Source: Gammaproteobacteria bacterium
GTDB lineage: Bacteria; Pseudomonadota; Gammaproteobacteria; S012-40
NCBI GenBank assembly: GCA_029864945.1
Contig: JAOTSL010000187.1
Span: 1 to 6,560 of the forward strand
Reading direction: 5' to 3'
DNA: 6,560 bases
Positions within the stretch are counted from its first letter, which is position 1, and each line of letters begins with the position of its first letter. Of this stretch, positions 1-6,560 are shown in pieces. The position numbers were made by a program, and so were the translations under genes. The notes beneath the pieces are model-generated. The model saw nothing but the letters and a program-made list of their open reading frames with translations, was not told the DNA's origin and did no database searches.

Positions 1-540
1 TTTCGGGCTTTTGAGGAAATGCAGCATAAGTTTCAGTTAGAGATGGGCGTCATAACAAACCACACCAAAGCAAGAAAGGGGACCCCATTAACAAACCCCA
101 CCCGAGCAACAAATATCGCCAGGCATGGACGAAATGCAGCTAAACTTCATGTAACAAGTCAGGCGCAGGCGCATGATTTGGTGAATTTTTCTAAACATGC
201 CCGAAATTTGGGAACCGGGCTTGTAGTGATTGATTTTGCGGATAGGATTGGCAAGATACATAATAGCTACCGGGCTGGTGGGAATTGGGAGAGGGAGATG
301 TTTATTGAGTCATTGAGTTTTACCGGAAGCACGGTAACTGGATCTTTAGTCGCAAGCTGGGGGGTTAGCGCCCTAACATTCACTTTGGTAGCAACCCCCA
401 TTGGATGGGTTGGTTTAATTATCGGAGGGGCTATTGTGGTCGGGGCATCAGCCTCCGCATCAATTTATGCGAATTCAGAGTTAAAAGATAATAGCGGCAA
501 TTGGTATGATGCAATACAAAATTCAATAAAATCATTATGA
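1..540 (+). CDS. C-terminal part of a putative pore-forming (type VI-like) effector; 5' end outside window
   Basis: The frame is open from base 1, so this is the last 179 codons of a longer gene; the ATG at 19 is probably internal. Counting from that Met, residues 1-60 are polar and basic, 61-100 contain GLVVIDFADRIGKI and a YRAGGNWERE segment, and about 104-150 form two glycine- and alanine-rich hydrophobic stretches broken by ATPIGW. A short polar tail ends in GNWYDAIQNSIKSL. A late glycine-zipper hairpin behind a soluble region, followed at once by a small membrane protein gene, is the arrangement of pore-forming interbacterial toxins with their immunity genes. I recall similar C-termini in PAAR or LysM type VI effectors, but no delivery domain is visible here. 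The stop overlaps the next start (ATGA), implying coupled translation. The toxin role is inferred; an ordinary membrane-associated protein is the alternative. Confidence 0.6.
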   Translation, partial: FRAFEEMQHKFQLEMGVITNHTKARKGTPLTNPTRATNIARHGRNAAKLHVTSQAQAHDLVNFSKHARNLGTGLVVIDFADRIGKIHNSYRAGGNWEREMFIESLSFTGSTVTGSLVASWGVSALTFTLVATPIGWVGLIIGGAIVVGASASASIYANSELKDNSGNWYDAIQNSIKSL

Positions 541-911
541 GTAGATACTCGTTTTTGCTTGGCATAAGTGCGGGTATGGCTTTTGTGTCGGCAATTTTGT
601 TTTTATTATTTAGCTGGATAACCGTTCGAAAACTCAAAAAAAATCCCGAAACAAAAGATGCATTAGGATTTGAGTATGTCAGTGGCTGGAATACCCTCAA
701 CGCAGCCCAAGCATTGTCATTACCGCGCGTTATCACCAACAAACTTAAAGGAACCATTCTTTCGTTTTTACATGCTGATTCTGATTTACTATATCTTCAT
801 ACAAATAAATTCGACAGACTTTTGGCCAGGCTATTTTATATAACTTACTCTATTGCTGGTTTATCAATGATTACATTAATAATCTTGAAATCACTTGGTT
901 TTTTCAACTAA
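537..911 (+). CDS. Putative immunity protein, two-helix inner-membrane protein (copy 1)
   Basis: A 124-residue protein with a hydrophobic segment at about 6-28 and another at about 100-121. Between them lies a polar loop carrying TVRKLKKNP, an ALGFE..SGWN stretch, AQALSLPR and LHADSDLL. Basic residues flank the loop on both sides (RKLKK; RLLAR), which by the positive-inside rule puts the loop in the cytoplasm and both termini in the periplasm. The ATG overlaps the effector stop by four bases and has no clear Shine-Dalgarno sequence, so translation probably depends on termination-reinitiation from the effector gene. Position directly after a hydrophobic toxin-like C-terminus, small size, membrane location and a tandem paralogue downstream (about 60 percent identical by hand alignment) all fit an immunity protein protecting the inner membrane. 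I do not recognise a named family, and the function is inferred from context. Confidence 0.62.
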   Translation: MSRYSFLLGISAGMAFVSAILFLLFSWITVRKLKKNPETKDALGFEYVSGWNTLNAAQALSLPRVITNKLKGTILSFLHADSDLLYLHTNKFDRLLARLFYITYSIAGLSMITLIILKSLGFFN

Positions 912-986
912 GCAATCAGCGCATTGAAAAATAATGTTATTGGCAAAGTTTACGATGATATTATCGAAAAGTTAAAACACCTATGA
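912..986 (+). pseudogene. Orphan effector C-terminal tail (24 codons) between the two immunity copies
   Basis: The frame immediately after the copy 1 stop is open for 24 codons and ends in TGA at 984-986. Its translation matches the last 23 residues of the effector at 11 positions with a single one-residue gap. Shared landmarks are LK, N, G, YD, I, K and the final Leu: GKVYDDIIEKLKHL here against GNWYDAIQNSIKSL in the effector. It also keeps the same overlap, with its TGA inside the ATGA that starts the next immunity gene. There is no start codon of its own and it is too short to be a toxin. The simplest reading is the leftover 3' tip of a second effector allele, carried in with its immunity gene by duplication or recombination. 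Stop readthrough of copy 1 would append it to that protein, but nothing suggests this happens. Confidence 0.6.
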
Positions 987-1356
987 CGCTTGAAACAAAA
1001 ATGTTTGCCATATCTTTTTCCATTATTTTTTTGACAGCGTTCTTATTTCTCACTTTCGCATGGACAACGGTTCGAAAGCTAAAAAAAATCCACTGACAAA
1101 AGAGGCCCTTGGATTCGAGTTTATAAGTGGGTGGAATATTCTTAATATCGCCCAAGCCTTGTCACTTCCTCGTTTTATTACAAATAAAACTAAAAACTCA
1201 CCAACATCTTATTTACACGCTAATGCTGATTTATTGCGTGCACATACAAATAATTTTGATAGGCGTCTTGCAAGAATATTGTATTATTCATATCTGATTG
1301 GCGCATCATCAATGATATTTCTTGTTATATTGAGCAGTCTTGAGGCATTCAATTAA
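983..1356 (+). pseudogene. Putative immunity protein copy 2, interrupted by a one-base frameshift
   Basis: Starting at ATG 983, the frame reads a membrane segment and TVRKLKK, aligned residue for residue with copy 1, then stops at TGA 1094-1096 after 37 codons. The rest of the protein (NPLTKEALGFEFISGWN onward) continues one frame back, to the stop at 1354-1356. With one base restored the product is exactly 124 residues and aligns with copy 1 over its whole length without gaps, with roughly 74 identical positions. The break lies at the Leu-Lys-Lys codons, where copy 1 has CTC plus eight A and this copy has CT plus eight A. Possible explanations are a one-base deletion, a sequencing error, or recoding at A_AAA_AAA. 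An internal ATG at 1060 would give a 98-residue form lacking the first membrane helix. The start overlaps the stop of the orphan effector tail. If functional, it would be a second or extra immunity protein. Confidence 0.62.
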
Positions 1357-1382
1357 ACCTAGACTTCACCGAACAAACCCCA

Positions 1383-1961
1383 TCAATACTTCCGTCCCCT
1401 CTGCCCCATAAACACATTCACTCTAAACAAAACTGCATTAGCATTCGGAGATGAATCCAACTGACTTTCGACAACTGTACGCCTATATGCCACTGATGCA
1501 TTAACGCCAAAGGTATGCATAATCCAAAAATATTTCACCGCTGAAGATTCTTTCAACCGAAAGGATATTGAGGGTTCAATATATAAGCCGTTGAAATTAT
1601 CGAACATACTTGCACCAAGCGTCAGATTGTAAAAGTGGCGACCCAATAGAGGGTTGAATTTTTTAACACCAGCAATAACACCGATATTAATATTAGGTGT
1701 ATCGCTATTGCCTGGAATGGGAACATCAACAGCTATTCCCATTTTATAACGCTGTAAAAAATAATTATTAACGCCCAGATGAAGCTCTGGAGAAATCTGA
1801 CTCGTCATCACTGCGGTCCCTAGCCCAACTTCAACCTGAGAGCTATCTATGTGTTCTTTTATTGCAACATCAAGAACAGCGGCAACAGCTTCCACCGCAT
1901 CATTTGCAAATGACGATGGAATGCACATCCAAAAGAGTATTATCACCCTCGTTATTTTCAT
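1383..1961 (-). CDS. Exported, outer-membrane-like beta-rich protein of unknown function
   Basis: A 192-residue protein. Residues 1-19 are a typical Sec signal peptide: a basic MKITR start, a hydrophobic core and an SFA cleavage site before ND. After a short helical region (about 20-42), the mature part consists of alternating hydrophobic and polar residues in repeated strands rich in Gly, Val, Phe and Tyr, such as VEVGLGTAV, MGIAVDVPIP, INIGVIAGV and YNLTLGASM. It ends in VLFRVNVFMGQRGRKY. This fits a small outer-membrane beta-barrel, although the last residue is Tyr rather than the usual Phe, three residues after a basic stretch. The start is supported by AAAGGA about 7 bases upstream of the ATG. 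It converges on the immunity locus with only 26 bases between the stops. I do not recognise the family, and no link to the toxin locus is shown. Confidence 0.72.
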   Translation of the reverse strand: MKITRVIILFWMCIPSSFANDAVEAVAAVLDVAIKEHIDSSQVEVGLGTAVMTSQISPELHLGVNNYFLQRYKMGIAVDVPIPGNSDTPNINIGVIAGVKKFNPLLGRHFYNLTLGASMFDNFNGLYIEPSISFRLKESSAVKYFWIMHTFGVNASVAYRRTVVESQLDSSPNANAVLFRVNVFMGQRGRKY

Positions 1962-2002
1962 TATCAGTCCTTTTATTGATCAGTTGCAAAACATGAAAAT
2001 TA

Positions 2003-2011
2003 ATACTATCA
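2003..2011 (-). promoter_or_regulatory. Possible extended -10 promoter element for the minus-strand exported protein
   Basis: On the minus strand TGATAGTAT reads as an extended -10 (TG, one base, then a hexamer matching TATAAT at four of six positions). It lies about 40 bases before the start codon at 1961. No good -35 is visible at the right distance, so this is a weak call. Confidence 0.25.
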
Positions 2012-2177
2012 TTTTTGCAGCCCGCACTAAAAAGTGGGTTACGGACTGAGCACTCCAATACAGGGCTTAAAAATAGTGAAAAAATGAGTAAAGAGGTTTG
2101 TAAGGGTTTAATCGAGACCATCCTTCTGCAAACCGATCATTTTCATCATTTAAACCTTAAACACGGAGTACAAACTC

Positions 2178-2378
2178 ATGTCAAAAAATAACTTCTTTGG
2201 TCTTTCTCTTACCGAACGTTTGAATCAAGCTGGTATAACTAATCAATTTTCTCAAGCGGTAAAATCCAGCGATGCATCCACCATGGCAAAACTGCTTCAG
2301 CAGGTTGATTATTCGCAAGAATCAGCTAAAGCAACTATTGATACTTTTCTCGCTAATCCAAACGCTTTTCAGCGTTAA
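2178..2378 (+). CDS. Small conserved-looking protein of unknown function
   Basis: A 66-residue soluble protein preceded by GGAG 9 bases before the ATG, a good ribosome-binding site. The sequence is strongly helical. One amphipathic segment, LTERLNQAGITNQFSQAV, is followed by a short polar turn (KSSDAS) and a second segment containing MAKLLQQVDYSQESAKATID, ending in FLANPNAF. There is no signal peptide, membrane segment, Cys, or metal-binding motif. Codon use is ordinary, and nothing overlapping it on either strand is more credible. It lies 118 bases upstream of the formaldehyde dehydrogenase gene on the same strand, with a possible weak terminator between them, so it is probably transcribed separately. 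I do not recognise the family and assign no function. Confidence 0.62.
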   Translation: MSKNNFFGLSLTERLNQAGITNQFSQAVKSSDASTMAKLLQQVDYSQESAKATIDTFLANPNAFQR

Positions 2379-2386
2379 TCATTTTT
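2361..2386 (+). terminator. Possible weak terminator at the end of the small gene
   Basis: AACGCT and AGCGTT form a perfect six-base stem around a TTTC loop, ending in the stop codon. After AATCA comes a run of five T. The stem is short and the T run is not directly adjacent, so termination is uncertain. Confidence 0.3.
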
Positions 2387-2484
2387 CAACCTTACTTTTT
2401 ACGCATTTGTAGTCAGCACTATTTCACGTTATTCTTCACGCCATTAGAAAGAGCTCGCTGAAAACAAATAGCAAAATATAAGAC

Positions 2485-2490
2485 AAAGGA
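2485..2490 (+). promoter_or_regulatory. Ribosome-binding site that fixes the dehydrogenase start
   Basis: AAAGGA lies 6 bases before the ATG at 2497 but only 3 before the in-frame GTG at 2494. The ATG is therefore preferred and gives 369 residues, the same length as E. coli FrmA. Confidence 0.6.
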
Positions 2491-2496
2491 ATTGTG

Positions 2497-3606
2497 ATGA
2501 AAGCACGCGCCGCTGTTGCATGGGGACCTAATCGTCCGCTTGAGATTGAAGAAATTGACGTCGAAGGCCCTAAAGAAGGCGAAGTTTTATTAAAGGTAAT
2601 AGCATCGGGAGTTTGTCACACAGATGCATTTACTTTGTCCGGCGAAGACCCTGAAGGCGTATTCCCTGTAGTATTAGGTCATGAAGGCGGCTGCGAAGTT
2701 GTTGAGTGCGGACCAGGCGTTAAAGACTTAAAAGTTGGCGATCATGTTATTCCTTTATATATTCCAGAATGTGGCGAATGCGAGTATTGCCACTCCCCTA
2801 AAACAAATCTTTGCCAATCAATAGCAGATACAGTCTGGACAGGCTTCATGCCCGACAATACCCGTCGATTTTCGCTCAATGGAAAACCAATTTATCACTA
2901 CATGGGCTGCTCCACATTTTCTGAATACACAGTCGTGCCTGAAATTGCGCTGGCTAAAATAAATAAAGCGGCCCCATTGGAGAAAGTGTGCTTACTTGGT
3001 TGCGGCGTAACAACCGGAATTGGTGCTGTGCTGAACACTGCAAAAGTGGAAGCAGGCGCAAGCGTTGCCGTATTTGGTTTAGGTGGAATTGGTTTGTCCG
3101 TTGTTCAAGGCGCAGTTATGGCAAAGGCCGGACGCATTATTGCCATTGACACTAATCCAGATAAATTTGAAATGGCCAAAGCTTTAGGTGCCACTGATTT
3201 CATCAACCCAAACACATTGTCAGTTAGCGTAACAGAAGCCGTTATTGAAATGACTAACGGCGGCGTTGATTATTCCTTTGAGTGTATTGGCAATGTAGAT
3301 GTGATGCGTGAAGCACTTGAATGCTGCCACATGGGCTGGGGTGTTTCTACTATCATTGGCGTTGCCGGTGCAGGCAAAGAAATTCACACCCGGCCGTTTC
3401 AGTTAGTTGTTGGCCGCACTTGGAAAGGCACTGCTTTCGGTGGAGTAAAAGGCCGAACCGAATTACCCGGTTACGTTGATCGATACATGAGTGGAGAAAT
3501 TAATCTTGACGATTTAATTACCTTCAATCTGCCATTAGAAGACATCAACAAAGCCTTTGATTACATGCACGAAGGTAAAAGCATTCGCTCCGTCATTATT
3601 TTTTAA
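2497..3606 (+). CDS. frmA: S-(hydroxymethyl)glutathione dehydrogenase / class III alcohol dehydrogenase
   Basis: This cytoplasmic zinc enzyme oxidises S-hydroxymethylglutathione, the spontaneous adduct of formaldehyde and glutathione, to S-formylglutathione with NAD. The 369-residue product follows E. coli FrmA almost throughout. Catalytic-zinc ligands are visible as Cys40 (GVCHTDAF), His62 with Glu63 (GHEGG) and Cys169 (LLGCGVTTG). Structural-zinc ligands are Cys92, Cys95, Cys98 and Cys106 (ECGECEYC...NLC). The Rossmann nucleotide-binding loop is GLGGIG at 194-199, and Asp218 (AIDTNP) at the end of the next strand indicates NAD rather than NADP. The C-terminal HEGKSIR is typical of class III enzymes. 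The hydrolase for its product follows 46 bases downstream on the same strand, so the two probably form an operon. No frmR-like regulator is present in the window. The gene is also called adhC in other species. It appears intact. Confidence 0.97.
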   Translation: MKARAAVAWGPNRPLEIEEIDVEGPKEGEVLLKVIASGVCHTDAFTLSGEDPEGVFPVVLGHEGGCEVVECGPGVKDLKVGDHVIPLYIPECGECEYCHSPKTNLCQSIADTVWTGFMPDNTRRFSLNGKPIYHYMGCSTFSEYTVVPEIALAKINKAAPLEKVCLLGCGVTTGIGAVLNTAKVEAGASVAVFGLGGIGLSVVQGAVMAKAGRIIAIDTNPDKFEMAKALGATDFINPNTLSVSVTEAVIEMTNGGVDYSFECIGNVDVMREALECCHMGWGVSTIIGVAGAGKEIHTRPFQLVVGRTWKGTAFGGVKGRTELPGYVDRYMSGEINLDDLITFNLPLEDINKAFDYMHEGKSIRSVIIF

Positions 3607-3652
3607 TTGACAGCTTTTTTGATACGTAGCACTTTTTAAGGCACAAACATAG

Positions 3653-4489
3653 ATGAAACAAATAGAACAGGTCAAAGAGTTTGGCGGCTGGCTAAAACGC
3701 TTTACACATCCATCTGAAACTTGCCATTGTGAAATGACGTTTTCTGTTTATTTACCACCGATAGCAGAAACTAAAAAAGTGCCTGTTGTTTACTGGCTAT
3801 CTGGCTTGACCTGTACTGATGATAATTTTCGCACCAAAGCAGGCGCTCAACGATATGCGTCTGAGCTGGGACTGGCTTTAGTTATTCCAGATACTAGCCC
3901 ACGCGGCGACAATGTACCTGACGCTAAAGACAGATACGATCTTGGTCAGGGTGCAGGTTTTTACGTTAACGCTACGCAAATGCCCTGGGCAAAAAATTAT
4001 CACATGTATGATTATGTGGTGAGTGAACTGCCAGCACTTATCGAAAAAAACTTTCCTGTTTTGGCTGATAATAAATCAATTACCGGCCATTCAATGGGTG
4101 GCCATGGAGCATTGATTTGTGCGCTGAAGAATCCAGGCATGTACAAAAGTGTTTCGGCCTTTGCACCCATTTGTCACCCGACAGCCTGTAGCTGGGGCAG
4201 AAATATATTTAAAGCGTATCTTGGTGACAAAAGTGAAGCGTGGAATGAATATGATGCAAGCTGTTTAATCGAACATGGATCAGATGAACTGCCAACACTC
4301 ATTGACCAGGGGACTGATGACGAATTTTTCGCAGAACAATTATTTACCGAACACTTTAAAGCAGCGTGCGAATCAAAAAACTATCCCGCACAAATTCGGA
4401 TGCAAACGAGATATGACCATAGCTATCACTTTATTTCATCGTTTATTGGCGAGCACCTGAAATTTCACGGTAGACATTTATTAAAATAA
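3653..4489 (+). CDS. fghA: S-formylglutathione hydrolase
   Basis: This esterase of the alpha/beta-hydrolase fold hydrolyses S-formylglutathione to formate and glutathione, the step after the dehydrogenase encoded just upstream. The 278-residue length matches E. coli FrmB/YeiG (277-278). Family signatures are YWLSGLTC (47-54), PDTSPRG (79-85), DRYDLGQGAGFY (93-104) and WGRN..KAYLG. The catalytic serine is Ser147 in GHSMGGHG, the histidine is His256 in YDHSYHF, and the acid is an Asp within DQGTDDEF (218-225), probably Asp222. The AAGG ribosome-binding site lies 11 bases before the ATG, slightly far but acceptable. No terminator is evident in the 46-base gap from the dehydrogenase, consistent with co-transcription. 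The gene is equivalent to frmB or yeiG, and it is intact. Confidence 0.96.
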   Translation: MKQIEQVKEFGGWLKRFTHPSETCHCEMTFSVYLPPIAETKKVPVVYWLSGLTCTDDNFRTKAGAQRYASELGLALVIPDTSPRGDNVPDAKDRYDLGQGAGFYVNATQMPWAKNYHMYDYVVSELPALIEKNFPVLADNKSITGHSMGGHGALICALKNPGMYKSVSAFAPICHPTACSWGRNIFKAYLGDKSEAWNEYDASCLIEHGSDELPTLIDQGTDDEFFAEQLFTEHFKAACESKNYPAQIRMQTRYDHSYHFISSFIGEHLKFHGRHLLK

Positions 4490-4619
4490 ATCGGCAAGAG
4501 CCCCTCAAAACCAACGATGGTCGCTGCCGGAATAAATTTAACCATTTATCCTAATGAAAACACTAGCTGAACAGACAAGACTGCGGCATATAAATATCAT
4601 TATTTTCAATCAGTTATAA

Positions 4620-4647
4620 CGCACACCTATTATATAGTGCGGTTTTT
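4620..4647 (+). terminator. Possible rho-independent terminator downstream of fghA
   Basis: CGCAC at 4620-4624 can pair with GTGCG at 4637-4641 across a 12-base AT-rich loop, followed by G and five T. The position, about 130 bases after the fghA stop and before the groES promoter, suits an operon end. The stem is only five base pairs, so the call is moderate. Confidence 0.4.
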
Positions 4648-4701
4648 ACATATTAGCCCTCATCTAAAGCAAAATTTCATTAAGTTTTTTATCCTCACCC
4701 C

Positions 4702-4730
4702 CTTGAAACTCAATAATTCGCCACTATTAT
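4702..4730 (+). promoter_or_regulatory. groESL promoter, sigma-70 type with a sigma-32-like -35
   Basis: TTGAAA at 4703-4708 and TATTAT at 4725-4730, 16 bases apart, make a good sigma-70 promoter with a start expected near 4737. The -35 is also CTTGAAA, the exact heat-shock sigma-32 -35 consensus. The matching -10 (CCACTATT against CCCCATNT) is poor, so sigma-32 use is only possible. The predicted start falls inside the CIRCE element. Confidence 0.6.
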
Positions 4731-4756
4731 TAGCACTCACAGTGAACGAGTGCTAA
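4730..4756 (+). promoter_or_regulatory. CIRCE operator for the HrcA repressor
   Basis: TTAGCACTC, nine bases, then GAGTGCTAA: a perfect match to the CIRCE inverted-repeat consensus, including the 9-base spacer. HrcA binds CIRCE and represses chaperone operons until heat stress. Here the element overlaps the -10 and predicted transcription start of groESL, so bound HrcA would block initiation. hrcA itself is not in the window. Confidence 0.95.
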
Positions 4757-4834
4757 TAGCCAGACTCAGCCCCTAGCTTTCCATCTGCGCGGCCTCGTTC
4801 AAGAAAAGATTTTTATTTAATGATTGAAAACCAA

Positions 4835-4839
4835 AGGAG
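4835..4839 (+). promoter_or_regulatory. Ribosome-binding site that fixes the groES start
   Basis: AGGAG lies 10 bases before the ATG at 4850. An in-frame ATG at 4820 has no such site and would add ten residues not found in GroES proteins. Confidence 0.7.
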
Positions 4840-4849
4840 ATTCATTCAC

Positions 4850-5131
4850 ATGAGCATTCAACCATTACTGGACCGTGTAGTCGTCCGTAGAGTAGAAGAA
4901 GAACGCACTTCACCAGGTGGAATTGTTATTCCTGATGCAGCAGCAGAGAAACCAGAGCAAGGCGAAGTTATCGCTATTGGCCGTGGCAAACCATTAGACA
5001 ATGGTGAATTTCGTGCACTTGACGTGAAAGTTGGCGATAAAGTCATCTTCGGCAAATACGCCGGTACCATCGTTAAAATTGACGGTGAAGAGCTAATGAT
5101 TATGAAAGAAGATGACCTGTTAGCTGTTTAA
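4850..5131 (+). CDS. groES: Co-chaperonin GroES (10 kDa chaperonin)
   Basis: GroES forms the heptameric lid that closes the GroEL folding chamber in the cytoplasm, with ATP. The 93-residue product is slightly shorter than the 97 of E. coli and ends at DDLLAV. The N-terminal signature [10 protein letters not shown] is present. The mobile loop at about 16-32 carries the GroEL-contacting GGIVI motif (23-27). The [13 protein letters not shown] and [13 protein letters not shown] segments form the typical C-terminal beta core. The start at 4850 is chosen from the AGGAG upstream and the normal GroES N-terminus. It is the first gene of the groES-groEL operon, 62 bases before groEL, and is controlled by the promoter and perfect CIRCE operator upstream. 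It appears intact. Confidence 0.96.
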   Translation: MSIQPLLDRVVVRRVEEERTSPGGIVIPDAAAEKPEQGEVIAIGRGKPLDNGEFRALDVKVGDKVIFGKYAGTIVKIDGEELMIMKEDDLLAV

Positions 5132-5136
5132 GCTAA

Positions 5137-6560
<1,424 letters not shown>

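Larger units (their letters stand above)
4490..4849. other. Intergenic regulatory region between fghA and groES
   Basis: This 360-base stretch has no credible gene. Its first 130 bases show nothing definite. It then holds a possible terminator hairpin (4620-4647), a promoter (4702-4730), the CIRCE operator (4730-4756) and an untranslated leader of roughly 110 bases ending in the groES ribosome-binding site. Confidence 0.7.

Noticed and set aside
431..757. Minus-strand 108-codon frame across the effector/immunity junction
   Set aside because: It is antisense to two overlapping plus-strand genes. The paralogue comparison supports the plus-strand reading.
2021..2038. Inverted repeat CCCGCACT / AGTGGG in the divergent region
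   Set aside because: Short stem with a bulge and no T run. It is not a convincing terminator or operator.
1900..2121. Minus-strand reading frame of 73 codons with a hydrophobic N-terminus, upstream of the exported protein
   Set aside because: It overlaps the well-supported exported protein by about 60 bases, its Shine-Dalgarno-like sequence touches the start codon, and VLEC is not a proper lipobox.
2084..2191. Plus-strand 35-codon frame overlapping the start of the 66-residue gene
   Set aside because: Weak ribosome-binding site and no recognisable features. It may be a leader peptide, but nothing supports that.
3607..3612. Perfect TTGACA just after the dehydrogenase stop, as a -35 for an fghA promoter
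   Set aside because: No acceptable -10 hexamer lies 16-18 bases downstream, and the short gap fits an operon.
4491..4533. CGGCA / TGCCG pairing after fghA
   Set aside because: The loop is very long and no T run follows, so it is not a terminator.

Overview
The window looks like chromosomal DNA of a moderately AT-rich Gammaproteobacterium. The GroES, GroEL, class III alcohol dehydrogenase and S-formylglutathione hydrolase proteins closely resemble gammaproteobacterial versions. groESL is preceded by a perfect CIRCE operator, so the host probably uses HrcA, unlike E. coli. I cannot name the genus from sequence alone.

Bases 1-1356, plus strand: a toxin/immunity-type locus. The window opens inside the 3' part of a gene whose product ends in a long glycine-rich hydrophobic hairpin, as in pore-forming type VI-secretion-like effectors. 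Its stop overlaps the start (ATGA) of a 124-residue protein with two membrane segments, the presumed immunity protein. Directly after that gene come 24 codons that resemble the last 23 codons of the effector, ending in the same kind of ATGA overlap with a second copy of the immunity gene. The effector tail plus immunity gene therefore appears to be duplicated. The second immunity copy is interrupted by a one-base frameshift at a run of eight A; with the frame corrected it is again exactly 124 residues and aligns with the first without gaps.

Bases 1383-1961, minus strand, convergent: an unrecognised exported protein with a signal peptide and beta-strand-rich, outer-membrane-like sequence. Bases 2178-2378, plus strand: an unrecognised 66-residue protein.

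Bases 2497-4489, plus strand: glutathione-dependent formaldehyde detoxification, with S-(hydroxymethyl)glutathione dehydrogenase followed 46 bases later by S-formylglutathione hydrolase. Together they convert the spontaneous formaldehyde-glutathione adduct to formate and free glutathione.

Bases 4490-6560, plus strand: a regulatory intergenic region (possible terminator, promoter, CIRCE), then groES and groEL. groEL runs off the window at about residue 456 and carries a one-base deletion near codon 70. Because GroEL is normally essential, that deletion is most likely a sequence error, which also weakens any claim that the frameshift in the second immunity copy is biological.
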